A DNA stretch of 29,575 nt from a candidate division KSB1 bacterium (GTDB lineage Bacteria; Zhuqueibacterota; JdFR-76; DREG01). Below are positions 8,435 to 16,559 of the stretch, in pieces; the stretch's first letter is position 1, and every line of letters starts with the position of its first letter. Under the pieces are notes generated by a model, which was given only the letters and a program-made list of their open reading frames with translations, had not been told where the DNA came from and did no database searches. A program made the position numbers and the translations under genes. The stretch spans positions 1 to 29,575 of the forward strand of contig JADFJB010000053.1 in assembly GCA_022566355.1 (NCBI GenBank), given 5' to 3'.

Positions 8435-9355
8435 TTAATCCCGCATCGAATGGCCGGTGAGCGACAAGAACACATCCTCAAGATTAGGTTGCTCGGTTCG
8501 AAGATCGCGAAACTGGATTTTTTTCTCGGATAGGGCAACCACGACATCGACTACCAGTTGATCGCTTTTGCCATAGACCACCATGCGGTTGCCGCTCTGT
8601 TCGAGCTTGGTTACCGAGCTTTTTTCTTCAATGAAACCAGTATCAAACTCTTCGTCAACCATAAACACAACACGATTTTCCGCACCCAGATTCTTCACCA
8701 AATTTCCAGGGGTATCGATTGCGATTATTTTGCCGTTATCCATAATTGCCACCCGATCGCAAAGCCTTTCTGCCTCTTCCATAAAATGAGTAGTGAGGAA
8801 AACGGTCTTACCATCATCGCGAATTCCACGAACCAAATCCCACATATTGTGGCGCGCCTGGGGGTCAAGTCCCGTTGTGAGCTCATCTAAGAAAATGAGC
8901 TCAGGATTATTTAACAGTGCCATTGCAATAAACAATCGCTGTTTTTGGCCGCCGGAAAGTTTAGAATAATGGGTGTTCCGTTTCTCAGAAAGTCCTAGTC
9001 TTTCCAATAAATCTGCCAAATTTATTGAATTGCCATAGAAACTGCTGTAAAGATCGAGGGCTTCCCAAACCTTAATGCGTGCCTGTAATTCCGCTTGCTG
9101 CAGTTGAATTCCAATCTGCGTTTTGAGTTTATAACCATCTTTTGTGGGATTTAAGCCGAGGACATTTATCTCACCATCATTTGGAGATCTTAATCCTTCG
9201 ATGCATTCGATAGTTGTGGTTTTGCCGGCGCCATTAGGCCCAACCATGCCAAATATCTCGCCTTCATACACTTCGAAAGAGATGCCATCGACTGCCACCA
9301 GTGAGCCATAGGTCTTGCGTAAATTGTTTACCTGTACGACTGAATTATTTGCCAT
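8435..9355 (-). CDS. ABC transporter ATP-binding protein (DrrA/CcmA-like)
   Basis: 306 aa nucleotide-binding subunit. Walker A GPNGAGKT is at 39-46, the Q-loop near 84-88, the signature LSGGQ at 133-137, Walker B LIFLDE at 153-158 with catalytic Glu158, and the switch His at 190 (TTHFMEEAERL). The C-terminal 80 residues are the DUF4162-like extension of drug-exporter ATPases, ending NLEDVFLSLTGHSMRD. The motif after Walker B reads DELTTGLDP, where DEPTTGLDP is usual. It is the first gene of the minus-strand run ABC ATPase, permease, rhodanese, DUF423, TPR. The start is the ATG at 9355; upstream lies a 240-base AT-rich region shared with the divergent peroxiredoxin gene. Confidence 0.95.
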   Translation of the reverse strand: MANNSVVQVNNLRKTYGSLVAVDGISFEVYEGEIFGMVGPNGAGKTTTIECIEGLRSPNDGEINVLGLNPTKDGYKLKTQIGIQLQQAELQARIKVWEALDLYSSFYGNSINLADLLERLGLSEKRNTHYSKLSGGQKQRLFIAMALLNNPELIFLDELTTGLDPQARHNMWDLVRGIRDDGKTVFLTTHFMEEAERLCDRVAIMDNGKIIAIDTPGNLVKNLGAENRVVFMVDEEFDTGFIEEKSSVTKLEQSGNRMVVYGKSDQLVVDVVVALSEKKIQFRDLRTEQPNLEDVFLSLTGHSMRD

Positions 9356-9503
9356 TCATATTTCCGAATTTCGATTTTAGAGGTGTTGAATATAACCTAA
9401 TGAGTAATTAATAGCAAGAAGAAGAATAATTAAACTACGGTGAAATCCAAATTATGTGAGTTTCATTACTGCGTTTAAACCTTGAAAAAAAAATAATTAA
9501 CTC

Positions 9504-9532
9504 TTGACAGTGGTGGAAAAAAAAGTGTTAAT
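9504..9532 (+). promoter_or_regulatory. Candidate sigma-70 promoter for the peroxiredoxin gene
   Basis: A perfect -35 TTGACA (9504-9509) and a weak -10 GTTAAT (9527-9532) separated by 17 bases. It lies about 60 bases before the start codon of the selenoprotein candidate. The -10 match is only 4 of 6, so this is tentative. Confidence 0.4.
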
Positions 9533-9593
9533 TATAGAGATCACAAAGAAAAGGTATTTTAGTCTTTTATAACAAATTATTATGAGAGGTTTT

Positions 9594-10262
9594 ATGAGAA
9601 AATTATTTTTTAAAATCAGTTTGGTGTTTGTTTTGTTTGGATGGTTTTCAATTTGTTTGGCTCAGAACAATGAAAATACTAATCAATCACAAAATACATT
9701 GCCAAACTCTCCAAATGAAATCTGCCCTATCCTCATTGGCGAATCGGTCCCTAAATTAGAGCTGACAAAAATAGACGGCAGTTCGTTCAATTTAAATGCG
9801 GCAATCGAACAGAAGCCAACCATACTCATTTTTTACCGCGGCGGTTGGTGACCGTACTGCAACCTGCAGTTGGGTCAACTGCATAAGATCGAATCCCAGG
9901 TCATTGAATTGGGCTATCAAATCATTGCGATCAGTGCCGATCGCCCGGAGAAATTACAGGAAAGCCTTCAAAAGCATGATTTGAATTACACGCTCCTGTC
10001 TGATTCTAAAGCGATCAGCCCACAGGCTTTTGGTATCGCATATATACTTGATGACAAAACCCTCGAAAGATACAAGGGATTTAATATTGACATTGAAGTC
10101 GCTTCCGGCGAAACCCATCATATTTTGCCGGCTCCATCTGCTTTTGTTGTTGGGACAGATGGGATAATAAAGTTTTCATATACCAATCCGAATCATAGAA
10201 TAAGAATAGACCCTGATGTCCTTCTTGCCGCCGCCAAAGCTGCTTTAAAGAAGGATGATTAA
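9594..10262 (+). CDS. Secreted peroxiredoxin-like (AhpC/TSA) selenoprotein candidate, in-frame TGA = Sec
   Basis: Thioredoxin-fold protein of about 222 aa read through TGA at 9849-9851. A signal peptide (1-23, ending ICLAQ) indicates export. The frame before TGA ends ILIFYRGGW and the same frame after it continues PYCNLQLGQLHKIE, giving W-U-P-Y-C. In relatives this motif is FYRGGWCPYC, so the TGA replaces exactly the first catalytic Cys (residue 86); Cys89 remains. A SECIS-like hairpin follows. Downstream are VIELGYQIIAISADRPEKL and LPAPSAFVVGTDGIIKF, normal for this family. The expected role is peroxide or thiol-disulfide redox chemistry in the periplasm. The ATG at 9594 has AGAGG four bases before it; an ATG at 9582 is possible. 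Alternative: a nonsense pseudogene, but position, hairpin and intact flanks argue against it. Sec machinery genes are not in the window. Confidence 0.8.
9865..9883 (+). promoter_or_regulatory. Bacterial SECIS-like hairpin
   Basis: TGCAGTTG-GGT-CAACTGCA forms a perfect 8-bp stem with a G-rich apical loop. It starts 13 bases after the TGA, with the loop about 21 bases after it. Bacterial SECIS elements lie just downstream of the UGA inside the reading frame and need a G in the first loop positions; both hold here. This element is expected to bind SelB. Confidence 0.7.
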
Positions 10263-10289
10263 TAGCATAATTGGCTAAATAAATATTTT

Positions 10290-10413
10290 GTCCCTAGTGG
10301 GACTTACCGATTTTATAGGTTATATCTGCTATAAATATTTTGGCCTAGCAAGCCAATTAATAGAGTCTTACGTTTCTTTCGATCCCTATTATAGGGATCG
10401 AATATTTGTAGCA
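10290..10413. repeat. Cluster of small palindromes / MITE-like element
   Basis: The gap 10263-10483 has no gene but holds three hairpins: GTCCC-TAGT-GGGAC (10290-10303), TTGGC...GCCAA (10340-10356) and CGATCCCTAT-T-ATAGGGATCG (10380-10400). The segment 10327-10413 is bounded by imperfect inverted termini, TGCTATAAATATTTTG on the left and CGAATATTTGTAGCA on the right. AAATATTTTG also precedes the first hairpin. It looks like a non-coding palindromic mobile or REP-type element placed between two convergent genes. Confidence 0.7.
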
Positions 10414-10483
10414 TAATCTAACCTTTACTCCCCTTTTAAGTCCCGTAGAGCTAGAAAACCCAATGCACATTTAACCCAAGACC

Positions 10484-11227
10484 TTACATCGAAACTTCTT
10501 CCAATTCTTTTCCGAATTCGAAAGCAGGCAGGGTCAATTCTTGCCTTTTTCGTTCCGAGAGTTTCCGTCGTTTTTGATTCATTTCAACCAGGAGCATAGG
10601 AAGTTTTGGCAAAAATATTGGCCGGCTTACAACATTGACGCTATTGTTTCGGATGGCTGAAAATACAGATTCCATGGATTTTTCTTCAACTGCAATCATT
10701 GAATGGCAAACGCCCATATATTCCAGGAGATGGCAATCGGAATTCCCGATTAAAGGCAATCCCACTTTTCGACTTACTCTAACAGCCCTGCGATTCAGAT
10801 TAAATAATTTGCTGTAAAAGAAACAATATTCTATTGCATCAAACAGCTCGATTTCATTAATCAGCTTTCTTCCCAAACAGGTCCTCGCTTTAAAGAACGG
10901 ATGCGGTGCAATCACAAAAAGTCCGTCCTTTTTTGCATAATACAAATCGTCGAAAGTCTCAATTTTTTCGGTGGCAGGGAATGCATTTAATAATAACACA
11001 TGCTTCCCTGCAATTTTCTTTTCGATGCCGGGAATGAGGAGAATATCATGGTCGGACGCGTAGCTTTTTAAGTCATTATTAAAGGTAAAAAGATCATGAT
11101 TGGTTATAGCCAATGCCTTAAAACCCCGTTGTGCCGCACAATCGATTAATTCAAATCCCGTATGGCCTACATAATCTTTTAGATCGTCACATGTATGAAG
11201 ATGAAAGTCAGATTTTAATTCTATCAT
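10484..11227 (-). CDS. PHP-domain phosphoesterase-like protein
   Basis: 247 aa with metal-binding motifs of the PHP superfamily: FHLHT (His9, His11), ITNHD (about 44-48), APHPFFKAR and GNSDCH further on. PHP proteins hydrolyse phosphoesters using bound metals. This short stand-alone type, with a C-terminal PHP-associated region, is usually annotated PHP domain-containing protein, and its substrate is unknown. The chosen start is the ATG at 11227; a TTG three codons upstream directly follows AAAGGAAAC, too close to be ideal. It is transcribed away from the patatin region, separated by about 280 AT-rich bases in which I see only possible promoters. Confidence 0.85.
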   Translation of the reverse strand: MIELKSDFHLHTCDDLKDYVGHTGFELIDCAAQRGFKALAITNHDLFTFNNDLKSYASDHDILLIPGIEKKIAGKHVLLLNAFPATEKIETFDDLYYAKKDGLFVIAPHPFFKARTCLGRKLINEIELFDAIEYCFFYSKLFNLNRRAVRVSRKVGLPLIGNSDCHLLEYMGVCHSMIAVEEKSMESVFSAIRNNSVNVVSRPIFLPKLPMLLVEMNQKRRKLSERKRQELTLPAFEFGKELEEVSM

Positions 11228-11507
11228 TGTTACCAAGTTTCCTTTAAATTTTTCAGAATCATTACAATGCCTTAATATAATATTCGGAAAAAAATTTCAA
11301 AGCTGCAGTCCCTAGTGAATATTTTGACGATTATTTTTAATATATAAAAAAGTCTATAAAATCACAGCAATTAAATTCACTATATTTCACCTATTCTAAA
11401 GAATATAATTAATATGTAAACCAAACATGAATGAGGTTAGAATGACATCTCTTTTTAACCCACTAATATCTAATTAAATAATTAATTAAATCAGCAGGAG
11501 GTATAAA

Positions 11508-12430
11508 ATGAAGGCATTCGTATTAAGCGGCGGTTCCATAAAGGGAGCATTTCAAGCCGGAGTCATTACAGATTTACTCACATCAGGCAGTTTTGTGCCT
11601 GATGCTATTTATGGCACATCAGTTGGAAGTCTGAATGGCGCTTTTCTCGCAGACCGGGCAGGGCGGCCATAGCAAAAAAAGCGCCGGATTGGGTAGCTAT
11701 TGCCAACGAGCTGCAAAATTTTTGGATTCAGGAAATTACCGCTTTTGAAAAGTTGGGAAGAACACGAGATGGAATAGAACTTGCGATAGATGTCCTCTTT
11801 AGTAAATTTGATGGCTTTATAGACACATCACCTTTCCGGGATTTGGTAAAAAGAGAATTTAAGAGCGAGAATCTTAAAGAAAGCCCTGTAAAATTCTTTG
11901 CTTGCGCAGTTAACATCGCCAACGGAAAGCTAGTTTATGCTGGTGTTGAGGATTCGAATATTTTGGATTATATCATAGCCAGTACAGCCATTCCCCTGGC
12001 TATGCCCGTAAAAATGATCAACAACGAACCTTTTCTTGACGGCGGCATTCGCGAAGTTGCGCCGCTGCGCCAGGCCATCCGGGATGGCGCTACCGATATA
12101 ATCTGCGTTCTTTGTCAGACGAAAGATTTGAAAAGAGAAAAATTTAATCGGAAAAATGTCCTCGAATTAATGGAACGTTTGACGGGAATCGTCACCAATG
12201 AAACCGTAAACAATGATATTGAGCATTGTGAACAAATCAACACTCTCCTGGATCAAATACCGGCGCCTCCCACAGATAGTTTATTGAGTAAAAAACGAAA
12301 AATTGATGTCAAGGTTATTCGGCCACCAGAGCCTGTGAAACTTGAACTGGAGAATTTTAATCCAACCCAGATTCGGGCAGCGCTTCTCTTCGGTTGGGAA
12401 ACATCCCAAAAGGAACGAGCAAATTGGTGA
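11508..12430 (+). pseudogene. Patatin-like phospholipase, single-base frameshift
   Basis: An ideal ribosome site AGGAGGT (11496-11502) precedes the ATG at 11508. The first frame encodes the oxyanion region SGGSIKGAFQAGV and the nucleophile elbow GTSVG (Ser38), but hits TAG at 11670-11672 after 54 codons. Homology continues in the -1 frame from about 11660 (AAIAKKAPDWVAIANELQ) to the stop at 12430 and includes the second catalytic motif FLDGGIREVAPL. Restoring one base, for example a G in the GGG run at 11661-11663, would give a normal protein of about 307 aa. Patatins are Ser-Asp dyad lipid acyl hydrolases. As written the protein is broken; a sequencing error is the alternative. The next gene is also frameshifted. 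Confidence 0.88.
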
Positions 12431-12445
12431 TGGTTAATAGATAAT

Positions 12446-12995
12446 ATGAAGGCAGGTACCTTGGTTCTATTTTTCATTATTCTTAGTTCAGTTGGCATTT
12501 ATTATTACTCACAACCGCCATCCATAAAGAGTATAGTACGAAATACCACAATCGATACGGACAATGGATTTGTAAAATATAATGATGTGGTATACCTGGC
12601 AACCTGGGGACAGGAAACTGCCTATTCAGAGATATTCGACACATAGGCAGAGCTTATCATGAGCGTATGCCAATTTTTACTCATGATGTGATCCTCACGA
12701 CGGAAGAATTCAGCGATCCCGAGTTCGTTAAGATCGATCCGGTAAAAAACGGACAAACCCGTTGGCGAGCGCGGCAAAAACCGCAAGGGACATTAACCAT
12801 GCTTCACCTAATCCCTGAAAATAGTGAAATTTTGGTGCAGCTAGAAAACATCCATCTTTGGGACCGGTAGAATTTGCAGGGCGTGAAGAAGAAGACCATT
12901 TCATAGAGGGCTCAGATGACAGCGGTTTTAAGGTAAATCGTTCCCATAATCATTTGATGTTTTTGCTTACTGAAATCTGGCGTTTAGAGGAATAG
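12446..12995 (+). pseudogene. Decayed gene of unknown function with two frameshifts
   Basis: Starts 15 bases after the patatin stop. Frame one (from the ATG at 12446) gives an N-terminal hydrophobic segment (TLVLFFIILSSVGIYYYS) and then VYLATWGQE, stopping at 12646. A second frame carries CLFRDIRHIGRAYHER and TRWRARQKPQGTLTML to a stop at 12870. A third carries SLGPVEFAGREEEDHF to a TAG at 12993-12995. Two -1 shifts, near 12600-12640 and 12840, would join them into one anchored protein of about 180 aa. I do not recognise the family. Probably co-transcribed with the patatin and decayed together with it. Confidence 0.6.
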
Positions 12996-13060
12996 TCAAT
13001 TTCAATTCTTGATATTGAGTTATGCAGATTGCTTTAAAACATAAAGAGTATTAAATAAAT

Positions 13061-13426
13061 TTAGGCAATTTTTACCGTCCACTGTTTACAATAGCCTTTC
13101 GGATTAAATGGACCTTTCATGATCTGGCAACCACCGCAAGTGGCGCCTGCTTCCGGCACAGTCCAGAACTGGCAATTATCACACCGTTGCTCCGGAATGG
13201 GAGTACTTCCAACGTATTCAAAGGTTTTTCTCACAGTAATTTCTACATCTGTCAAGCCTGTCAAATCATTACAAGGATCCTCAACAGCCATTTTTACTTC
13301 CGGTTGAGCAGCCGGCGTCTCTGTTTCTGCTTGCTTTTCAGAGCTGCAACTTGATAACAGACCCGTCGCTCCAACCGCTCCGAAAAAAAACATCGAAAAC
13401 CGTTGTAGAAATTCTTCTCTTGTCAT
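13061..13426 (-). CDS. High-potential iron-sulfur protein (HiPIP)-like lipoprotein
   Basis: 121 aa. The N-terminus has a hydrophobic segment ending in a lipobox (LLSSC, Cys27), so it is probably a periplasmic lipoprotein; there is no twin-arginine motif. The C-terminus contains C-x2-C-x14-C-x12-C (Cys82, 85, 100, 113) with QFWTVP, CGGCQIM and GYCKQW, the spacing of HiPIPs, which hold one 4Fe-4S cluster and carry single electrons in the periplasm. One extra Cys (97) lies just before the third ligand. The start at 13426 is set by AAAGGAG about 8 bases upstream; an upstream in-frame ATG (13465) would break the signal peptide. It is convergent with the decayed gene. Confidence 0.8.
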   Translation of the reverse strand: MTREEFLQRFSMFFFGAVGATGLLSSCSSEKQAETETPAAQPEVKMAVEDPCNDLTGLTDVEITVRKTFEYVGSTPIPEQRCDNCQFWTVPEAGATCGGCQIMKGPFNPKGYCKQWTVKIA

Positions 13427-13576
13427 TTCATCTCTCCTTTTTCCTGTTTGCTTCACCGTTTTCAAATTTGATACAGGAAAAAGATAAACAGAATAAAAAT
13501 AATGTCCATTAATTTCGCACTAAAAAAGAAAGGAATGGAAAACATGATTTTAATACTAAAGCTTAAAGTTTCCTAA

Positions 13577-13602
13577 TGTCGTCCCATTGCAGCGGGATGA
13601 CA
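13577..13602. repeat. Palindromic element TGTCGTCCC...GGGATGACA
   Basis: A 9-bp stem (one G-T pair) around 8 bases, a diverged copy of the palindrome at 4539-4566. It is the only structure I see in the 13466-13858 gap; a 63-codon open frame there has no ribosome site and looks accidental. Confidence 0.65.
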
Positions 13603-13858
13603 ATTTAGAAAATAAATTTTTCATTATATTTCGTGTTAAATTGCAGCTTTTTCAAATGTATGAGAATAGACCCCTCCTGGGTGACACAGATGGGAGTTTT
13701 AAGCTTAAAAGCATGATTCATGAAGATGAATTATCCAGGTTAATTAATTTAAAAATGAATTCAGAGAAATTGCTGTAGTTGATACTAAATGGTTTTAACT
13801 ACAAATGTGATTTCATCATGCAATCTGATTCAGACCATGAGGAAGCACGGCCAGCTTT

Positions 13859-14764
13859 TTAAAAATTAAAAACAAAATCTAAATAAGGAACTCCCGGAAA
13901 AAACCCGATGTCCGTTGAATTCAAGAACGCCAGATCCACGCTAATTTTTTCTTCAAAAAACCGGATCCCATAAGAAAAAATAGCGCTGTCCACACCAGGA
14001 AGAATCCAATTTTCAGTTACCAATGCTATTCGGCGAGATACTCTGCTTTCGCCGCCTACCATGATCATTGGTTTTTCAGCCAGATCACCATCGGCAAAGC
14101 CGTAACCGATCCCAATCGTGAAACTTTTATCCGTAGTACCAAAAGTACCAACGCCATAAAGAATGCCGACTATGGGGTGATCATCATCACCAAAATCGGA
14201 AACTCGCATAATGAGTGCGCCGGCCGCAAAGTTGGCATTCTCTGTTGCTTTAATACCGATCTTCGGGGTTAGATAAAATATTTGGTTTTCAAAACCGACT
14301 CCAGGAATAAGGGAAATACCGCCTCCGATCGTTACATTATCGGAAACACCATAAGCAATGCCTGGAAAAAATAAGTAATAATCTGAAAAATAGCCTTCTC
14401 CTTTTTTCAACATTCGTCCGGTAGGAGCAAAAAAGAGCCGGGTACTGTTGGAGTTTGGAAACCAGTATTTGCCATCCTTTATCGAAGTCACAGGTGCTTC
14501 TTTAATATTCTCAATCTTTGCGATAGGAATTGTCAATTTACCAATAGTCGTTTCAAATTGGATCTCATTTTCACCAATTTCGACAATACGGCCGATTAGT
14601 GTCGAGCCATCGGTTGTGTTTAGAATTTGGATGATTGTTGAATCGGGAATGGTTAATTTAACTTTAATTTGAGATTCCTGGGCATTCATAGTTCCGCCCA
14701 AAAATAAAATGAAAAACACAAAAAGACCCGATCCTATAAGGTTACGTTTAACTAGTTCTTTCAT
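13859..14764 (-). CDS. Exported beta-rich protein, probable outer-membrane barrel, unknown function
   Basis: 301 aa with a signal peptide (1-28, ending GTMNAQ). A small N-terminal beta domain (about 30-90) contains TTDGSTLIGRIVEIGENEIQ and GKLTIPIAKIENI, a pattern seen in SH3/LSm-like sensing modules of exported proteins. The rest alternates Gly and aromatic strands (YFSDYYLFFPGIAYGVSDN, GGGISLIPG) and ends LDFVFNF with a terminal Phe, as outer-membrane barrels do. I do not recognise a named family beyond such proteins, which are common in FCB genomes. The ATG at 14764 has GGAGGAA six bases upstream. It stands alone downstream of the Nramp-like gene, separated by about 140 bases. Confidence 0.75.
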   Translation of the reverse strand: MKELVKRNLIGSGLFVFFILFLGGTMNAQESQIKVKLTIPDSTIIQILNTTDGSTLIGRIVEIGENEIQFETTIGKLTIPIAKIENIKEAPVTSIKDGKYWFPNSNSTRLFFAPTGRMLKKGEGYFSDYYLFFPGIAYGVSDNVTIGGGISLIPGVGFENQIFYLTPKIGIKATENANFAAGALIMRVSDFGDDDHPIVGILYGVGTFGTTDKSFTIGIGYGFADGDLAEKPMIMVGGESRVSRRIALVTENWILPGVDSAIFSYGIRFFEEKISVDLAFLNSTDIGFFPGVPYLDFVFNF

Positions 14765-14908
14765 GTTAATTCCTCCCAACTTTTGTAGTAATACTGGTTT
14801 CCTGATGAAACCACACTGCCCATATCAACTTGACAGAAAATAGTGATTTAATGTGTGTTAAGCAATTAAATAGTCCAAGATAATAAATCCGGTTTTGTGT
14901 GCAAACTG

Positions 14909-16183
14909 TTAACCTAAAAATCTGAAATAGAGAAAATACAGCATAAAAGCGCTTAGAAAAACAATTCCCGAAATGGCAAGCAATTGAAGCCAGAAACCGG
15001 GTTTGAATTCATCCGGCACTTCCGGCGCCATTACAGCTTTGTAAGTGAGAAAACCCAGGAATGGGGCTGAAAGAAAAGAAAGAGTCGTTGCCAGATCAAC
15101 CAGGTCGCCAAGGCTTTTCAGATAGAAAATGATGATAAGCATTGCCCCAATTGTCAGAGTAACCATCCAGATCCAATAATCAAACGAATGCCCTGATTTT
15201 TCAAGTACTTCATTAGGATTTTCAGCAGTCTTGAAACGCCTTCCCACAAGCTGTAAAGCCCGGGGAAAGCCATCAATGACGGTTAGCATGGTGGAGAAAA
15301 TCGTAGTAAAGGCAGAAATCACAATGATCGGTCTGCTCCATGAGCCAAGAGTCGAAGTATAGAGATCGATGATTTGCCCGGCAAAGGCTCCTGCACTTTT
15401 TTGGATCTCGATACCTTTATCAAACATCACTGCTGTGCCAAGAATACAAAACATCAATGCCAGAATACCGGTGCCAATATAGCCGATATTGAAATCCAGG
15501 AGAGTTTGCTTAAGAGTGGCGCTATGTCCGGGCTCCTTTTTTCGCTCAGAAGTCCAAAAGGATTGCCAGACACGCACATCCAGTCCTGTGGGCATCCAGC
15601 CAACCAGGGCTACAATAAAACCGATATCTTTCAAGCCTACAGATCCCCAAAGACGAATTCCGCTTAACCTGGGAAGTACAGAAATTGTAGCTACAATAGT
15701 GGATAGGATTAGAATAGCCATGGTACCTTTAATGACTTTGTCCATAAGAGGAAAACGGCCAACCGCCAGGATAAGTACACTGATGATCATGAGTATGACA
15801 GACCACACCGTGATTACCGATATTCCTGAAATGGAAGGTTCCCATCCGGTCAGCTGAATGGCCAGACCTGCAGCTACGGCAGTGATAGCGCCCAGAACGG
15901 TAAACATTGTTCCCAGGGTAAGTAAAAGGTAAAGGACCAGACTCCATTTTCCCTGTCTGCGATAGCCTTCAAGCAGACTGTAACCTGTTGCTACAGTGTA
16001 CCTTTGGCCAAATTCAAAAAGGGGATACTTTAATAATAAGGCCAGAATGATTATCCAGATGAGAGTAAAGCCATATTCAGCACCTGCCCTGGTAGATTGG
16101 ACCAAATGGGAAACCCCGACTGATACTGCCGCAAATAGAAGTCCCGGTCCTAAAGCCTTAAGCGTTCCTTTACCGAATGTCAT
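14909..16183 (-). CDS. Divergent Nramp-family transporter lacking DPGN
   Basis: 424 aa with about eleven membrane helices in the inner membrane. The fold is recognisable from LKALGPGLLFAA at the start of helix 1, LKYPLFEFGQRY in helix 2 and a WMP motif in helix 6. Canonical Nramp metal transporters bind Mn/Fe through DPGN in helix 1 and MPH in helix 6. Here helix 1 reads SVGVSHLVQST (21-31) and helix 6 reads MPTGLD (197-202), so both ligand sites are replaced. The substrate may differ, for example Mg2+ as in the Nramp-related Mg transporters, or something other than a metal; this is inference. ATG at 16183 with GAGGAAC upstream. Monocistronic by spacing. Confidence 0.85.
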   Translation of the reverse strand: MTFGKGTLKALGPGLLFAAVSVGVSHLVQSTRAGAEYGFTLIWIIILALLLKYPLFEFGQRYTVATGYSLLEGYRRQGKWSLVLYLLLTLGTMFTVLGAITAVAAGLAIQLTGWEPSISGISVITVWSVILMIISVLILAVGRFPLMDKVIKGTMAILILSTIVATISVLPRLSGIRLWGSVGLKDIGFIVALVGWMPTGLDVRVWQSFWTSERKKEPGHSATLKQTLLDFNIGYIGTGILALMFCILGTAVMFDKGIEIQKSAGAFAGQIIDLYTSTLGSWSRPIIVISAFTTIFSTMLTVIDGFPRALQLVGRRFKTAENPNEVLEKSGHSFDYWIWMVTLTIGAMLIIIFYLKSLGDLVDLATTLSFLSAPFLGFLTYKAVMAPEVPDEFKPGFWLQLLAISGIVFLSAFMLYFLYFRFLG

Positions 16184-16559
16184 GAATGTTCCTCAAAAGA
16201 GTGGATTTGGCTGGTTAAAACTTGTTCATCTTGTCGATCCTGTCTAAATATCTTTGGAGAATTAAATACATAATGCTGGTGAACCATTGATGGTTTTATC
16301 AGATAAACAACTTTGATTTTGAGTCAAGTTTTTTTGCGATGAAATAAAATTACTTTAATTTAGAATTCGAAATCCTAAATTCTAGATTCTAAACAATACA
16401 AAATTAAAATCATTTACTCTCCTCAATAGGTTTCTTCGTTTTGTTTGGTGTATTTGGAATTTTATCATTGGAATTTGTTTAGGATTTCGATTTTAGCATT
16501 TCGAGTTTATTAAGCTTGTCTTTTTTTGTCGGTTTGAGGCGAAGCTTCGCTAGTGGTTA
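16184..16559. other. Gene-free AT-rich gap
   Basis: 376 bases between two minus-strand genes. It contains degenerate, loosely palindromic AT-rich motifs around 16358-16395 (TTTAGAATTCGAAATCCTAAA, TCTAGATTCTAA) and a GC-rich stretch GGCGAAGCTTCGC (16538-16550), a short palindrome that could serve as a weak hairpin. No gene or RNA was recognised. Confidence 0.5.

Noticed and set aside
8425-8547. N-terminal extension of the ABC permease
   Set aside because: It would overlap the ATPase by over 100 bases, has non-membrane Arg-rich sequence, and the ATG at 8424 has a proper ribosome site.
9849-9851. TGA as a plain nonsense mutation in the peroxiredoxin gene
   Set aside because: It falls exactly on the redox Cys codon, both flanks are intact and a SECIS-like hairpin follows; Sec is the simpler reading, though genome-level Sec genes must be confirmed.
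12600-12995. Three separate small genes after the patatin
   Set aside because: Each piece lacks its own ribosome site and the frames abut with continuous protein-like character, so one frameshifted gene explains them better.
13587-13778. 63-codon plus-strand open frame
   Set aside because: Starts inside a palindromic repeat, has no ribosome site and no recognisable protein features.
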